A DNA stretch of 64,000 bases from Pseudomonas viridiflava (GCF_003702045.1 NZ_RBTP01000011.1:87337-151336); one strand, 5' to 3'. Shown: positions 19,443 through 30,395, numbered from the stretch's first letter. Notes: generated by a model not told the origin, from the letters alone. Program-made: numbers and translations.

Positions 19443-19994
19443 TCAAGGCTTGGACGCAATCGCCTTCTCAATGGCCGCAATCAGCTCAGGATCATCGGGT
19501 TTGGTCATGCTGGAGAAGTTGGCGACGACCTTGCCCTGGCGATCCACTACATACTTATAGAAGTTCCAGCGCGGGGCACTGCTCTGTTCGGCGAGCACCT
19601 TGAACAGATGGGTGGCGTCGTCACCCCGTACGGCCTGCGGCTCGGTCATGGTGAAGGTAACGCCATAGTTGACGTAGCAAACCTTGGCGGTTTCTTCACC
19701 ATCCTTGGCCTCCTGCTTGAAATCATTGGACGGCACGCCCAACACTTCGAGCCCCTGCCCTTTGTAGCGCTGGCTTAGCTCTTCAAGTCCTTTGAATTGC
19801 GGGGCGAAGCCGCAGAAGCTGGCAGTATTGACCACCACCATCGGCTTGCCTGCATAACGCTGGCACAGGTCGATGTTTTCCTTGGAGCGCAGTTTGGGCA
19901 GTTCGCCTTGAAGGAGTTCCGGGCAGTCGGCGGCCATTACGGTGCCGCTCATGGCCAGCAGTAGAAAGGGAATCGATATAAAACGAGTGTTCAT
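19443..19994 (-). CDS. exported glutathione-peroxidase-like protein
   Basis: A 183-residue thiol peroxidase of the GPX family. The N-terminal ~21 residues (ending VMA-AD) are a signal peptide, so it acts in the periplasm. The peroxidatic cysteine is C61 in NTASFCGF, the position of selenocysteine in animal enzymes, and the conserved PSNDF and WNFYKYVVD motifs are present. The gene lies 61 bp after the 40-residue membrane protein gene and may be the last gene of the MFS unit. Start at 19994 is chosen because it begins the signal peptide. Confidence 0.9.
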   Translation of the reverse strand: MNTRFISIPFLLLAMSGTVMAADCPELLQGELPKLRSKENIDLCQRYAGKPMVVVNTASFCGFAPQFKGLEELSQRYKGQGLEVLGVPSNDFKQEAKDGEETAKVCYVNYGVTFTMTEPQAVRGDDATHLFKVLAEQSSAPRWNFYKYVVDRQGKVVANFSSMTKPDDPELIAAIEKAIASKP

Positions 19995-20055
19995 CAAGGC
20001 GTCCCTGGAAATGGTGGCTGTCTGGCGACACGCTACCCCAACAAACGGCTTCTGC

Positions 20056-20178
20056 CTAGCAAGCGCCCATGCCCAGCTGCAATGCTGCAAGGCCAACGTG
20101 CTGCCAGCCCCACCAGACCAGCGCTAGCACCGCGACACCTGCGGCAAGCGCCGCCAGCAACGGCCATCGCCTGCTCAC
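20056..20178 (-). CDS. overlooked 40-residue single-span membrane protein
   Basis: A short frame opens with GTG at 20178, its bases overlapping the TGA stop of the MFS gene (GTGA), and closes with TAG at 20056-20058. The product starts [14 protein letters not shown], contains one hydrophobic helix (about residues 5-22) and ends LQLGMGAC. Positive residues at the N-terminus suggest an N-in orientation. Translational coupling to the transporter implies a partner or accessory role. No family is recognised. Confidence 0.7.
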   Translation of the reverse strand: MSRRWPLLAALAAGVAVLALVWWGWQHVGLAALQLGMGAC

Positions 20179-21383
20179 GCAACACCCGCCTGCGCCTGCA
20201 AGCGTGCCACAGGCCGTTCACGCACCGGCCAGTTGAGGGCTGCCGCCAACAGGCTGAGCAGAATCGACACCTGCCAGATCAAGTCGTAACTTCCGGTCCG
20301 GTCATACACAAGGCCACCCAGCCAGCCGCCAAGGAAAGCGCCCAATTGGTGGAACAGGAAAACGATCCCCCCAAGCATCGACAGGTTACGCACCCCGAAC
20401 AGCGTCGCGACCGTACCGTTGATCAGCGGAACGGTGGACAACCACAACAGCCCCATCGCCACCCCAAATAGATAAGCCGTGGTCTGGCTGAGCGGAATCC
20501 ACAGGAACAGCACAATCACAACCGCTCGCAGCAGATACAGCATTGTCAGCAGACGCGGCTTGGACATGCGCCCACCCAGCCAACCTGCGGTATAGGTGCC
20601 GAAGATGTTGAACAGGCCGATCAGCGCCAGCACCGTTGTGCCGACTTTCGCTGGAAGGTGCTGGTCGACCAGGTAGGCAGGCAAATGCACACCAATGAAC
20701 ACCACCTGAAAACCACAGACGAAAAAGCCCAGAGCCAATAGCCAGAAGCCGGAGTGGGTACACGCCTCGCGCAAGGCTTCGCCCAAGGTTTGCTGAATGC
20801 CCACGGACTCGATTGGCTTGTCCTTGAGCATGCTCACCAGCGGCAGGATCAGCGCCACCAACACACCCAGCACCAGCAAGGCGCCGGACCAGCCCAGCCA
20901 ACCGATCAGCCCCAGCGTACCGGGCAACATGGCGAACTGGCCGAACGATCCGGCTGCGCTGGCGATACCCATCCCCATGCTGCGCTTCTCGGCGGGCAAG
21001 GCACGCCCCACAACGCCGAGGATCACGGAAAACGAAGTGCCGGACAGACCGATGCCGATCAACAGGCCCGCGCTCAGCGACAGACTCAATGGCGAATCGG
21101 CCATGCTCATGCACAACAGCCCGACGGCATACAGCACGCCCCCCACGAACACGACCCTGGCCGCACCAAAACGATCCGCCAGCGCGCCGGCAAACGGTTG
21201 AGCCAGCCCCCACATCAGGTTCTGCAGAGCGATGGAGAACGCGAAGACCTCGCGCCCCCAGCCAAAGTCCGCGCTCATGGGCGCAAGGAACAGACCGAAA
21301 CCGTGCCGCGTGCCCAGGGAAAGCGCGAGGATCAGCGCACTCCCGAGCAGTATCCAGCCGCTGGTACGCCAGACTGATGTCAT
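20175..21383 (-). CDS. MFS transporter
   Basis: A 402-residue major facilitator with twelve predicted helices. The loop GALADRFGAARVV matches the MFS motif between helices 2 and 3, and similarity in layout is to the oxalate/formate and monocarboxylate antiporter branch. It lies 104 bp downstream of cobS and its stop overlaps the start of a 40-residue membrane protein. From memory P. aeruginosa also has an MFS gene directly after its cob cluster, so a link to cobalt or corrinoid transport is possible but unproven. Confidence 0.87.
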   Translation of the reverse strand: MTSVWRTSGWILLGSALILALSLGTRHGFGLFLAPMSADFGWGREVFAFSIALQNLMWGLAQPFAGALADRFGAARVVFVGGVLYAVGLLCMSMADSPLSLSLSAGLLIGIGLSGTSFSVILGVVGRALPAEKRSMGMGIASAAGSFGQFAMLPGTLGLIGWLGWSGALLVLGVLVALILPLVSMLKDKPIESVGIQQTLGEALREACTHSGFWLLALGFFVCGFQVVFIGVHLPAYLVDQHLPAKVGTTVLALIGLFNIFGTYTAGWLGGRMSKPRLLTMLYLLRAVVIVLFLWIPLSQTTAYLFGVAMGLLWLSTVPLINGTVATLFGVRNLSMLGGIVFLFHQLGAFLGGWLGGLVYDRTGSYDLIWQVSILLSLLAAALNWPVRERPVARLQAQAGVA

Positions 21384-21487
21384 TGTTCTTATGCTCCCTG
21401 TCCGGAATTGCGTGGATATACCCGTAAATCACTAGCGGCGAAATTACGCTCCGTCAGGCGAGCCTGTCAATCGCTTATCCCAGCCGA

Positions 21488-22219
21488 TCAGTGCAGCGCC
21501 ATCGTCACCAATACTGCGAGCTCCAGCAACTCCAGCAATGCGCCCGCCGTGTCGCCCGTAGTGCCGTCCAGGCGACGAAGCATCACCTGTCGCAACCACA
21601 GGAAACAGGCCATCGACACCAGAACAACCACCAGACCTGACCAACCCGCCAGCAGCACGCAGGCCACCACACAGGCCAGTAACACCTGCCGGGCCGCGCC
21701 ACGGGGCAGATGATCCGCCAGGGCCTGCCCCAACCCGCCAGCCCGCACGTAAGGCGTACTCAGAAACAGGCCGAGCATTGCGCTGCGCCCGATCAGCGGA
21801 GCCAGTAACAGGGCAATGGTGTGATGGCTCTCGATCAACGCCAGAATAGCCGTGAATTTGAGCAGCAGTACCAACACCAGCGTAACCACGGCAATCGGTC
21901 CGCTGCGCGGGTCTTTCATGATAACCAGCGTTCGCTCGCGATCACCGAATCCGCCCAGCCAGGCATCGGCGCTGTCCGCAAGACCGTCCAGATGCAAACC
22001 GCCACTGAGCAACACCCAGGCGCTGAGTAGCAACGCGGCGTGCAGCATCAGCGGCGCACCCGCCAGTAACGCATTCAGGCTCATCAGTACCACGCCGAAC
22101 AGCACGCCTACCATCGGATAGAACAACAGCGAGCGACCCGTTTCTTCAGGCCTTGGCATGCCTGGCAGGCGAATCGGGAAACTGCTGAGGAATTGCAAGG
22201 CAATCCAGAATGGCAGCAT
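21488..22219 (-). CDS. cobS: cobalamin synthase CobS (CobV)
   Basis: Adenosylcobinamide-GDP ribazoletransferase: it joins adenosylcobinamide-GDP to alpha-ribazole(-phosphate), the last assembly step. The 243-residue membrane protein has the signature GGLHLDGLADSADAWLGG, which binds metal and substrate, followed by several membrane helices. It is the last gene of the minus-strand cob operon, one base after cobC. No clear terminator follows it. Confidence 0.95.
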   Translation of the reverse strand: MLPFWIALQFLSSFPIRLPGMPRPEETGRSLLFYPMVGVLFGVVLMSLNALLAGAPLMLHAALLLSAWVLLSGGLHLDGLADSADAWLGGFGDRERTLVIMKDPRSGPIAVVTLVLVLLLKFTAILALIESHHTIALLLAPLIGRSAMLGLFLSTPYVRAGGLGQALADHLPRGAARQVLLACVVACVLLAGWSGLVVVLVSMACFLWLRQVMLRRLDGTTGDTAGALLELLELAVLVTMALH

Positions 22220-22220
22220 G

Positions 22221-22793
22221 TCAGGCCTCAGTCAGAACGCCATGAGCGGCGACGTTGATCGACAGCAGCGCGCCGTGCCCGACCACCACTTGCAGCAGTT
22301 GCTCACGCGGCAGGCCACGCGCCTGCGCCAGCAGCAAGCGCATCACGCCACCGTGGCTGACCAGCAGTACTCGTTCACCGTCGTAGGCCTGATGCAAACG
22401 CTGCACGGCAGCCAGAACCCGCGCCGAAAAATCGATCACGGCCTCACCGTTGGGCGGCGTGAAGGTGTAAGGGTCGTTCCAGAATCGCCCAAGGCCGTCG
22501 GCGTCGGTTTCCATCAACTGCGCAGGGCTGTGGCCTTCCCAGTCGCCAAAATGCAGTTCTTGCACGCCCGGTTCAAGCTCAAGGGGCAGCGACAACCGCT
22601 CGGCAAGCTCTTCGCAAAAGCGGGCACAACGCTGCAAAGGCGAACTCACGATGCGGTCCCAGGGACCGGCTTCAGCCACCGCCGAACGCATCTGCTGCCA
22701 GCCCGGTTCAGTCAGCGCGTCGTCGATGCTGCCACGCAAGCCGCCACCTTGTTCGGTTTCGCCATGACGCAACAAATCCAGACGCAGGCTCAT
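22221..22793 (-). CDS. cobC: alpha-ribazole phosphatase-like histidine phosphatase CobC
   Basis: A 190-residue histidine phosphatase expected to remove phosphate from alpha-ribazole-5'-phosphate (or adenosylcobalamin-5'-phosphate). The catalytic RHGE motif is at residues 9-12 ([11 protein letters not shown]), and the second conserved His lies in [10 protein letters not shown]. The start overlaps the end of cobT by 4 bp (ATGA). Note that Pseudomonas literature uses the name cobC for a different gene. Confidence 0.92.
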   Translation of the reverse strand: MSLRLDLLRHGETEQGGGLRGSIDDALTEPGWQQMRSAVAEAGPWDRIVSSPLQRCARFCEELAERLSLPLELEPGVQELHFGDWEGHSPAQLMETDADGLGRFWNDPYTFTPPNGEAVIDFSARVLAAVQRLHQAYDGERVLLVSHGGVMRLLLAQARGLPREQLLQVVVGHGALLSINVAAHGVLTEA

Positions 22794-23842
22794 GCCGGGC
22801 GATCCGACACGCTGGCTTCGGCAAAGGTCGACATGCCGTTGTGCAACTCACAGGCCATACGCACCAGCGGGACCGCCAACGCCGCGCCGCTGCCCTCACC
22901 CAGGCGCAAGCCCAGATCAAGCAAGGGGTCGGCCTGCAGAATTTCAAGGACGTGGCGATGGCCGGGCTCGGCACCGCGATGTCCGAACAGCAGCCAGTCG
23001 CGGCACGATGGATTGAGGCGCACCGCCACCAACGCCGCCACGCTGCAGATAAAACCGTCGACCAGTGCCACGATGCCTTCCTGGGCGCACGCCAGGTAGG
23101 CGCCTGCCAAGGCGGCAATCTCGAAACCACCCAGGCTGTAAAGGCTGCGCAAAGGGTCACCCGCGTGATCGGCGTGCAGCGTCAAGGCGCGCTCGATGAC
23201 CCGAATCTTGTGCGCGATGCCTTCAGCGTTCAAACCAGTGCCCGGGCCGACCAGTAATTGGGCGTCACACTCCAGCATGGAACATGCCACGGCGCTTGCA
23301 GCGGTGGTATTACCGATGCCCATCTCGCCGCCGATGAACAGCTCGGTGCCCGCCGCCTTGGCACGCTGCACACTGTCACGCCCGGCCTGCAACGCCGCGA
23401 GACCCTGCGCTTCGATCATGGCCGGGCCTTGAGCAAAGTTGGCGGTGCCTGCGCCGATGCGCAAATGACGCACACCCGGCAGGTCCACCGGCAGCACGGT
23501 GCCCAGATCGACCACGTCCAGTTGCGCAGACAATTGACGCGCCAACACGCTGATCGCCGCGCCGCCATTGACGAAGTTGTGCAACATCTGCCCGGTGACC
23601 GCCTGCGGGTACGCCGACACACCCTCTGCAACCACACCATGATCGCCTGCGAAAATCGCGATCCAGACCTGATCGGCAGCCGGTCGCTCACGCCCCTGCA
23701 AACCGGCCAGCTGCACGGCCAGGCGTTCCAGTTGCGCCAACGAGCCCGCCGGCTTGGTCAGTTGTTGCTGACGGGTCAGCGCGGCTTCACGCATGGGCAC
23801 GTCAATGGCTTGTGCGGGTTCGAGCCACCAGGAGTTACTCAT
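22790..23842 (-). CDS. cobT: nicotinate-nucleotide--dimethylbenzimidazole phosphoribosyltransferase CobT
   Basis: Makes alpha-ribazole phosphate from DMB and nicotinate mononucleotide. The 350-residue protein has the family segments [13 protein letters not shown] near the start, [17 protein letters not shown] and the C-terminal GEGSGAALA that holds the catalytic glutamate. AAGGAA precedes the ATG at 23842. It overlaps cobU and cobC by 4 bp each. Paired with BluB, which supplies DMB. Confidence 0.96.
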   Translation of the reverse strand: MSNSWWLEPAQAIDVPMREAALTRQQQLTKPAGSLAQLERLAVQLAGLQGRERPAADQVWIAIFAGDHGVVAEGVSAYPQAVTGQMLHNFVNGGAAISVLARQLSAQLDVVDLGTVLPVDLPGVRHLRIGAGTANFAQGPAMIEAQGLAALQAGRDSVQRAKAAGTELFIGGEMGIGNTTAASAVACSMLECDAQLLVGPGTGLNAEGIAHKIRVIERALTLHADHAGDPLRSLYSLGGFEIAALAGAYLACAQEGIVALVDGFICSVAALVAVRLNPSCRDWLLFGHRGAEPGHRHVLEILQADPLLDLGLRLGEGSGAALAVPLVRMACELHNGMSTFAEASVSDRPA

Positions 23843-24360
23843 AACGCAGTTCCTTTCAAAGTCAGGGGCAGGCCAGCGACGGTCAACACCACACGCTGGC
23901 AACGTTCGGCCAAGGCCTGATGCAGAAGGCCCGCTTCATCGACATAACGGCGAGTCAGCTCACCCAGCGGCACGACGCCAAGCCCGGTTTCGTTGCTGAC
24001 GAAAATGATTTCACCCGGCAAGGTCGCCAGGCAATCGAGCAGCGCATCACGCTCGTGCGCAAGGCGCTCAGGGTCTTCCAACATCAGCAGGTTGGTCAGC
24101 CACAGGGTCAGGCAATCCACCAACAGGCACTGGTCGAAAGCAGCGTTGTCCCGCAGTACGCGGGCCAGTTCGACCGGCTCCTCCACCAATCCCCACTGCG
24201 CAGGCCTGCGGGCGCGGTGGCTGGCAACGCGCTGGTTCATTTCACCGTCCAGCGGCTGGCTGGTAGCGATGTAGGTCACGTTCAGGCCGCCATCGGCGGC
24301 CAGCTTCTCGGCCAGACGACTCTTGCCGGAACGCGCACCGCCCAGGATCAGTTGCAGCAT
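23839..24360 (-). CDS. cobU: bifunctional adenosylcobinamide kinase/guanylyltransferase CobU (CobP)
   Basis: Phosphorylates adenosylcobinamide with ATP or GTP and then attaches GMP. The 173-residue protein starts with [14 protein letters not shown], a P-loop at residues 7-14, and has the conserved [12 protein letters not shown] and [12 protein letters not shown] segments. The ATG at 24360 is one base after the cobQ stop, so it is coupled to it. A longer upstream frame runs inside cobQ and is discounted. Confidence 0.95.
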   Translation of the reverse strand: MLQLILGGARSGKSRLAEKLAADGGLNVTYIATSQPLDGEMNQRVASHRARRPAQWGLVEEPVELARVLRDNAAFDQCLLVDCLTLWLTNLLMLEDPERLAHERDALLDCLATLPGEIIFVSNETGLGVVPLGELTRRYVDEAGLLHQALAERCQRVVLTVAGLPLTLKGTAL

Positions 24361-24361
24361 T

Positions 24362-25822
24362 TCAGTTCGCCTCCAGGCCGCACAGTTGACGCAACAACGT
24401 GCCGTCCAGGTGCTTTTCCACCAGATCGGCCAGACGCTCAATGTCGCGCTCGCGCAGGGCGTGGTAATCGACTTGTTGCACATCGCGAAGACCGGCCCAA
24501 CGTAACAGGGCGCTGCACGCGGCAGGCGACTCGAACAGGCCGTGCAGGTAAGTGCCGAGAATCTGCCCATCGGCGCTCTGCGCGCCATCGCAACGGCCGT
24601 CGTCCAACCGGACGGCGGCCTGCTCCAACGCTGCGCCCGTAGTGACACCGGCATGGATCTCGTAGCCACTGACGTCGGCGTCTTCCAGCGTTAGACGGCC
24701 ACGCACGTTACGCAATTGTTTCTCGGATTCCAGCACTGTGCTCATGGCCAGCAAACCAAGGCCGGGGCTGGAACCCGCCGCGCCTTCCAGCCCCAGCGGG
24801 TCGTGCATCTGCTCGCCGAGCATTTGCAATCCGCCGCAGATCCCCATCAACTTGCCGCCATAACGCAGGTGCCGCTGGATCGCGCCTTCCCAGCCATTGG
24901 CACGCAGATAAGCCAGGTCGCTGCGCACGCTTTTCGAGCCGGGCAGGATGATCAGGTCCGCAGACGGTATCGCCTGCCCGGGACCGATGAATTGCAGGTT
25001 GACCTGCGGGTGCAGGCGCAACGGATCGAAATCGGTATGGTTGCTGATGCGTGGCAGCACCGGCACCACCACGTTCAGGACCTGCTCGACCTTGTCGGTC
25101 TGACGCTGATCAAGACCGTCTTCGGCTTCCAGATGCAGGTCCATCACGTAAGGCAGCACGCCGACCACCGGCTTGCCGGTACGCGCCTCCAGCCAGTCCA
25201 GGCCCGGTTGCAGCAAGGCAATGTCGCCGCGAAAGCGGTTGATGATGAAACCCTTGACCCGCGCCTGCTCGCTGGGTGACAGCAATTCCAGAGTGCCCAC
25301 CAGATGCGCGAAAACCCCGCCACGGTTGATGTCGGCGATCAGCAGCACGGGGCAGTCGACGGCTTCGGCAAAGCCCATATTGGCGATGTCATTGGCGCGC
25401 AGGTTGATCTCGGCGGGCGAGCCTGCACCTTCGACCATGATCACCGGATAGTGTTGCCCCAACCGCTCATGGGACTCCAGCACCGCACGCATGGCGATCT
25501 CTTTGTAGCCGTGATACGCCACCGCGTTCATGGTGGTGACCGCACGGCCGTGGATGATGACCTGCGCGCCGGTGTCACTATTGGGTTTGAGCAGCACCGG
25601 ATTCATGTCGGTGTGCGGCTTCAGGAAACAGGCCTGAGCCTGCACCGCCTGAGCACGGCCGATTTCGCCGCCGTCGTCCGTCACGGCGCTGTTGAGCGCC
25701 ATGTTCTGTGGCTTGAACGGCACCACCTTGACACCCTGTCGCGTCAGCCAGCGACACAGCGCCGTCACCAGCGTGCTCTTGCCAGCATCGGAGGTAGTGC
25801 CTTGTACCATCAACGTGGCCAT
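24362..25822 (-). CDS. cobQ: cobyric acid synthase CobQ
   Basis: Amidates four side chains (b, d, e, g) of adenosylcobyrinic acid a,c-diamide using glutamine and ATP. The 486-residue protein has an N-terminal dethiobiotin-synthetase-like ATPase domain ([14 protein letters not shown]) and a C-terminal class I-like amidotransferase domain with the nucleophile Cys in [10 protein letters not shown] and a His in GTYLHGLF. It overlaps cobD by one base. Confidence 0.97.
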   Translation of the reverse strand: MATLMVQGTTSDAGKSTLVTALCRWLTRQGVKVVPFKPQNMALNSAVTDDGGEIGRAQAVQAQACFLKPHTDMNPVLLKPNSDTGAQVIIHGRAVTTMNAVAYHGYKEIAMRAVLESHERLGQHYPVIMVEGAGSPAEINLRANDIANMGFAEAVDCPVLLIADINRGGVFAHLVGTLELLSPSEQARVKGFIINRFRGDIALLQPGLDWLEARTGKPVVGVLPYVMDLHLEAEDGLDQRQTDKVEQVLNVVVPVLPRISNHTDFDPLRLHPQVNLQFIGPGQAIPSADLIILPGSKSVRSDLAYLRANGWEGAIQRHLRYGGKLMGICGGLQMLGEQMHDPLGLEGAAGSSPGLGLLAMSTVLESEKQLRNVRGRLTLEDADVSGYEIHAGVTTGAALEQAAVRLDDGRCDGAQSADGQILGTYLHGLFESPAACSALLRWAGLRDVQQVDYHALRERDIERLADLVEKHLDGTLLRQLCGLEAN

Positions 25823-26823
25823 CAGGATTCCTTGCGGTATTCAAACAGGACAGTGTGCAGACGTCGCCAGTCAGTCTCTTCAGCGGGCAGGCCGAAACGC
25901 AGGCTGGACACCTCAGGCGTCTGACCTTCAAACAGGCGCAGCAACACGCCACGACGGGCACAGAATTCGTAGAGCGCACGCGCTTCTGGGGTGACCCGCC
26001 ATTGAAACAGCGCACAGCCGCCCGTTGGAGCAAAGTCGTATAGTTCGAGCAGTGACACCAAACGATCTCGCGCCTGATCGGTACGCAGACGCTGTTGCGC
26101 CTGACCTTCTCGATCATTCAGGCACACTTGGCCCAGAATGCGTGTCGGCCCACTCACCGCCCACGGACCGATCTCATGGGCCAGCAGCCTGAGCAAACCG
26201 GGTTCGGCCAGCACAAAGCCAAGCCTGACCCCGGCCAGGCCGAAAAACTTGCCGAACGAGCGCAGCACCACCAGACCGATGCGCCAGGTTTCGGCGGCCA
26301 GGCTCATGTCGGGCGTGTTATCCATGAAGGCCTCGTCCACCACCAGCCAGCCGCCCCGCTCCGCCAACCGCGCATGCCAGCCCAGCAAACGCTCGGCGCT
26401 CAGGTGCAGCCCTGTGGGGTTGTTGGGATTGACCACCAAGAGTACGTCGAGGCTGTCGAGGAAGTAGTCCACTTCATGCTCGCCGACCTCGCGCACCACG
26501 AAACCACTCTTGCGCCAGGCGTGGGCATGTTCGGCGTAGCAAGGCGACAGCACACCGACCCGGCCTGCGCTGCGCACACGCGGCAAGGCTTGAATCGCCG
26601 CCTGTGAGCCCGGCACCGGCAATAGTCGCGACACCCCGTAATAGGCGCAGGCGGCGGCTTCAAGCCCGTCGTCGGTTTCGGGCAAACGCGCCCAGGCGCT
26701 GACGGGAATGGCAGGCACCGGCCATGACCACGGCGCAATGCCGGTGGAAAGATCCAGCCAGTCAGCCTGATTGATACCGTAGCGCTGCGCCGCTGCGCGC
26801 AACCGTCCACCGTGCTCAAGCAT
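25822..26823 (-). CDS. cobD: threonine-phosphate decarboxylase CobD (Pseudomonas CobC)
   Basis: A PLP-dependent aminotransferase-fold enzyme making (R)-1-aminopropan-2-ol phosphate, the side-arm of cobinamide. The 333-residue protein has the start [23 protein letters not shown], and the PLP lysine in [15 protein letters not shown]. The ATG at 26823 lies inside the end of cbiB, an 8-bp overlap. Named cobC in the P. denitrificans scheme. Confidence 0.94.
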   Translation of the reverse strand: MLEHGGRLRAAAQRYGINQADWLDLSTGIAPWSWPVPAIPVSAWARLPETDDGLEAAACAYYGVSRLLPVPGSQAAIQALPRVRSAGRVGVLSPCYAEHAHAWRKSGFVVREVGEHEVDYFLDSLDVLLVVNPNNPTGLHLSAERLLGWHARLAERGGWLVVDEAFMDNTPDMSLAAETWRIGLVVLRSFGKFFGLAGVRLGFVLAEPGLLRLLAHEIGPWAVSGPTRILGQVCLNDREGQAQQRLRTDQARDRLVSLLELYDFAPTGGCALFQWRVTPEARALYEFCARRGVLLRLFEGQTPEVSSLRFGLPAEETDWRRLHTVLFEYRKES

Positions 26824-27724
26824 AGAATTCAGTCCCGATGCACAGCACCAGCAGCCACAGCCACACCCCGCGCTGCACCAGCTCCCAGCCACGGTCGATT
26901 GAATCGGCGTCGGCCGGTACACCCTCGCCCAGTTGCGGGCGCTGATGCAGTTCGCCGTGATAGATGGCTGCGCCGCCCAACTCGACACCCAAGGCACCTG
27001 CACCGGCCGCCATTACAGGCCCTGCATTGGGACTGTCCCAGGCCGGTGCCTGAGTCCGCCAGCAGCGCAGCGCCAGTCGGGTCTTGCCCAGCAGCGCATA
27101 GGTCAGCGCCACCAGACGCGCAGGAATGTAATTGAGCACGTCATCAATCTTTGCCGCCGCCCAGCCGAAACGCTCGAAGCGTTCGTTGCGATAGCCCCAC
27201 ATCGCATCGAGCGTATTGCTCAACCGATAGAGCACCACACCCGGCACACCGGCCACGACAAACCAGAACAGCGCAGCGAAGATGGCGTCGCTGCCGTTTT
27301 CCAGCACAGACTCGGTTGCGGCGCGGGCCACTTCGGTGGCATCCAGTTCGCTGGTCTGGCGGCTGACCAGGTAACCCACCCGGCGTCGCGCCCCCTCCAG
27401 ATCATCGCTGCGCAGGGCCTGAGCCACGGGCTGAACATGCTCACCCAGGCTGCGCATGCCCAACGCGCAGTACAGGGCCAGAATCTCGACCAGCCAGCCC
27501 ACGAACGGCGCCCAACTCAGTAACGTGGCCAGCAGCGTCAGCGGTATCACGGCCACGAACCAGGCCGTGACGCCGTGACTGCGCCAACCTCGACCACCGC
27601 TGTTGAAACGCTGCTCCAGGCGATTGGCAAAGCGCCCGAACGCCACCAGCGGATGGGAGCGTTTCGGCTCGCCGAGCAGCGCATCCAGCGCGACCCCGGC
27701 AACGCTCAACAGCGCCACACTCAT
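26816..27724 (-). CDS. cbiB: adenosylcobinamide-phosphate synthase CbiB (Pseudomonas CobD)
   Basis: Attaches aminopropanol phosphate to adenosylcobyric acid. The 302-residue membrane protein has [17 protein letters not shown] near the N-terminus, several membrane helices, and the C-terminal GDSPNAG-like segment ([18 protein letters not shown]). The ATG at 27724 overlaps the end of bluB by 4 bp; a start five codons earlier is discounted because it lies deeper in bluB. Confidence 0.94.
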   Translation of the reverse strand: MSVALLSVAGVALDALLGEPKRSHPLVAFGRFANRLEQRFNSGGRGWRSHGVTAWFVAVIPLTLLATLLSWAPFVGWLVEILALYCALGMRSLGEHVQPVAQALRSDDLEGARRRVGYLVSRQTSELDATEVARAATESVLENGSDAIFAALFWFVVAGVPGVVLYRLSNTLDAMWGYRNERFERFGWAAAKIDDVLNYIPARLVALTYALLGKTRLALRCWRTQAPAWDSPNAGPVMAAGAGALGVELGGAAIYHGELHQRPQLGEGVPADADSIDRGWELVQRGVWLWLLVLCIGTEFYA

Positions 27725-28371
27725 TGACTCACTCCCCATTGATTCTCATACAGCAGTTCATTCAGCGGACGCGCTTGCGCCCAGCCTTCCAGCACCAGCA
27801 TCGGTGCAGGATAAAACGCATTAACTGGCCCCAGACAGAGAATCGCCAGCGGCTTGGCCCCTCCGGGCATACCCAGCAGTTGCGCCAGTGCATCGGGGTC
27901 GAACAGCGACACCCAGCCCATGCCCAGTCCTTCGGCGCGCGCGGCCAGCCACAGGTTCTGGATGGCACAAGACAGCGACGCCATGTCCATTTCCGGCAGC
28001 GTACGACGACCGAAGATGTGCTGTTCGCGACCTTCCATCAACGCAGCGACCAGCACCTCGGCGCAGTCGTTGATGCCTTCGACCTTGAGTTTCATGAACT
28101 CATCGGTGCGCTCGCCCAGTGCCTCGGCGGTACGAATCCGCTCTTGTTCAACCTGCGCTTTCATCTTTTGGCGCAAGGCAGGGTCGCTGATCCGAATGAA
28201 GCGCCACGGCTGCATCAGACCGACGCTGGGTGCCTGATGCGCGGCCTCCAGCAATCGGGCCAACAGCTCGGGCGCGACGCTGCCACCTGCAAAGTGCCGC
28301 ATGTCGCGGCGCTCGGCGATGGCGCGATACACCGCTGCCCGCTCTTGTTCATTGAACGCATGGTCGGTCAT
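27721..28371 (-). CDS. bluB: 5,6-dimethylbenzimidazole synthase BluB
   Basis: An oxygen-dependent nitroreductase-fold enzyme that fragments reduced FMN to give DMB, the lower ligand of B12. The 216-residue protein has the BluB segments RRDMRHF (FMN phosphate contact), [13 protein letters not shown], and [12 protein letters not shown]. It overlaps cobB and cbiB by 4 bp each. Its presence implies aerobic synthesis of the lower ligand. Confidence 0.94.
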   Translation of the reverse strand: MTDHAFNEQERAAVYRAIAERRDMRHFAGGSVAPELLARLLEAAHQAPSVGLMQPWRFIRISDPALRQKMKAQVEQERIRTAEALGERTDEFMKLKVEGINDCAEVLVAALMEGREQHIFGRRTLPEMDMASLSCAIQNLWLAARAEGLGMGWVSLFDPDALAQLLGMPGGAKPLAILCLGPVNAFYPAPMLVLEGWAQARPLNELLYENQWGVSQ

Positions 28372-29663
28372 GGCTTGAACAGGGCTGCAATGGCCTGCGG
28401 GCAGGACGGGAAGTAGAAATGTACGTATGAAGCCGTCAGGCGACCGTCACGATAAACCGCCTCGGCACCGCGCCCGCCGTTGGGGCTGACACCGCGGGCA
28501 ATCGGCTGCAATTCGGTGGTGGTCAGGGAGTGGTGATAGGTGTGACCGCGCAACTCGCCTTCCGGCATCTCGACGGCTTGCAACGCCAGCGCCGCCAGCC
28601 GCTTCTGCATCGCCGCCTCACCCGCCAGCAAGCCGACCAGCTCGGCGCGCACGCCCTCCACGTCAGTCAGGGCATCGAGCAGATACAGCATGCCGCCGCA
28701 CTCGGCCAGTGTCGGTTTGTCCGCTGCATGGTGTGCCCTGATGTCGGCCAGCATCGTGGTGTTGGCAGACAGCGCGACGTGATGAAGCTCCGGGTAGCCT
28801 CCCGGCAGGTAAAGGCTGTCAGTGTCCGGCAGATGGCTGTCGTGGATCGGCGAGAAGAACGTCAGTTCCGCGCCCATGTTGCGCAGCAGGTCGAGACTGG
28901 CGCCGTAGGTGAAGGCGAACGCTCCGTCGCGGGCGACGGCAATGCGCACGCCGTCGAGTAAACGGTCGACCTGAACCGGATCGGGTGCGGTGAACGTGAC
29001 CGCTGGCGGCAAGGCCACTTCGCACGTACTGGCGAGCGCGGCCGCAGCCATGTCCAGACGCAGATCAAGGTCATTGAGCTCATCCGCCTGCACCAGCCCA
29101 AGATGACGACTGGGCAGCTCGAAGCCGGTTTCCCGCGACAACGCACCGTACCAGCGCAGGCCTTCGGTGAGGCTGTTTTCCAGCAGCTGCGCATGGCGCA
29201 CTGTGCCGACGCGGTTGGCCAGCACGCCAGCAAACGGCAGGTCCGGCTGATAGCGCGCCAGCCCCAGCGCCAGGGCGCCAAAGGTCTGGGCCATCGCCGT
29301 GCCGTCTATGACGCCAAGCACCGGCACACCGAAATGGCGCGCCAGATCGGCACTGGATGGCGTACCGTCGAACAACCCCATGACGCCCTCGATCAGGATC
29401 AGGTCCGCCTCGGCGGCAGCCTCCCAGAGCAGGCGACGGCTTTCATCGGCGCCAACCATCCACAGGTCCAGTTGAAACACCGGTGCCCCGCTCGCCCGTT
29501 CCAGAATCATCGGATCCAGAAAATCGGGGCCGCACTTGAAGACCCGAACCTTGCGCCCCTGATTGCGGTGCAAGCGCGCCAGTGCGGCGGTAACGGTGGT
29601 CTTGCCCTGACCGGAGGCCGGCGCAGCGATCAATACTGCCGGGCAATCCCTGGGGGTTCTCAT
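28368..29663 (-). CDS. cobB: cobyrinic acid a,c-diamide synthase CobB
   Basis: Amidates the a and c side chains of (hydrogeno)cobyrinic acid using glutamine and ATP. The 431-residue protein has an N-terminal ATPase domain with P-loop ASGQGKTTV and a C-terminal amidotransferase domain with the nucleophile Cys in LAECGGMLYLLDAL and a His in GHTYHHS. Second gene of the operon, 25 bp after cobO. Confidence 0.96.
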   Translation of the reverse strand: MRTPRDCPAVLIAAPASGQGKTTVTAALARLHRNQGRKVRVFKCGPDFLDPMILERASGAPVFQLDLWMVGADESRRLLWEAAAEADLILIEGVMGLFDGTPSSADLARHFGVPVLGVIDGTAMAQTFGALALGLARYQPDLPFAGVLANRVGTVRHAQLLENSLTEGLRWYGALSRETGFELPSRHLGLVQADELNDLDLRLDMAAAALASTCEVALPPAVTFTAPDPVQVDRLLDGVRIAVARDGAFAFTYGASLDLLRNMGAELTFFSPIHDSHLPDTDSLYLPGGYPELHHVALSANTTMLADIRAHHAADKPTLAECGGMLYLLDALTDVEGVRAELVGLLAGEAAMQKRLAALALQAVEMPEGELRGHTYHHSLTTTELQPIARGVSPNGGRGAEAVYRDGRLTASYVHFYFPSCPQAIAALFKP

Positions 29664-29688
29664 GACCGAATGCTCACGACTGACTGGC

Positions 29689-30300
29689 TCACAGCTCGAT
29701 ACCTTTTTGTGCCCGAATACCGGACTGGAATGCGTGTTTGACCACGCCGATATCCGAAACGGTATCGGCCAGGTCGATCAATTCGGGTTTGGCACCACGG
29801 CCGGTCACGACCACATGCTGCATCGGCGGACGGGCCTGCAGATCGCTCAGCACGTGCTCAAGGTCCAGATAGCCGTGCTTGAGGGCGATGTTCAGTTCAT
29901 CAAGCACCACCAGGCCGATGCTCGGGTCACGGAGCATTTCCAGGGTCACGGCCCATGCGGATTCGGCGGCGGCGATATCACGCTGACGATCTTGGGTTTC
30001 CCAGGTAAAGCCCTCGCCCATCACGTGATAGCGGACCTGTTCGGGGAAACGGCGGAAGAACATCTCTTCGCCCGTACTATTGCGGCCCTTGATGAACTGC
30101 ACCACACCACACTGAATGCCGTGGCCCATCGCACGCGCGAGCATGCCGAAGGCCGAGCTGCTCTTGCCCTTGCCATTGCCGGTCAACACCAGGAGCAGGC
30201 CGCATTCATTGGGAGAGCTGGCGATGCGCTCGTCCATCACGGCTTTCTTGCGCTGCATGCGCGCCAGATGGCGTTCGTCGCGTTCAGGGGATTCGTTCAT
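29689..30300 (-). CDS. cobO: cob(I)yrinic acid a,c-diamide adenosyltransferase CobO
   Basis: Transfers the adenosyl group of ATP to cobalt(I), giving the Co-C bond. The 203-residue CobA/BtuR-type protein has the P-loop GNGKGKSSSAFG, VVQFIKG and the conserved DELNIALKHGYLD. The ATG at 30300, with GGAG a few bases upstream, is the first start after the cobalamin riboswitch, so this is the gene most directly controlled by it. First gene of the ten-gene cob operon. Confidence 0.96.
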   Translation of the reverse strand: MNESPERDERHLARMQRKKAVMDERIASSPNECGLLLVLTGNGKGKSSSAFGMLARAMGHGIQCGVVQFIKGRNSTGEEMFFRRFPEQVRYHVMGEGFTWETQDRQRDIAAAESAWAVTLEMLRDPSIGLVVLDELNIALKHGYLDLEHVLSDLQARPPMQHVVVTGRGAKPELIDLADTVSDIGVVKHAFQSGIRAQKGIEL

Positions 30301-30376
30301 CTCGGCTCTCCGCTTGAGGGGTCGCGAAAGCAGACGGAAGGACAGCACTGGACAGCACGGCAACGCCCTGCACAGA

Positions 30377-30395
30377 GCATCACCCTCCGTGATGC
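30377..30395 (-). promoter_or_regulatory. leader hairpin exposing GGAGG between riboswitch and cobO
   Basis: On the minus strand GCATCAC and GTGATGC form a perfect 7-bp stem whose five-base loop is exactly GGAGG. It is 77 bases before the cobO start and just 3' of the riboswitch aptamer. No T-run follows, so it is not an intrinsic terminator. It could be part of the expression platform or a binding site for RsmA/CsrA, which prefers GGA in hairpin loops. Function is inference. Confidence 0.4.
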
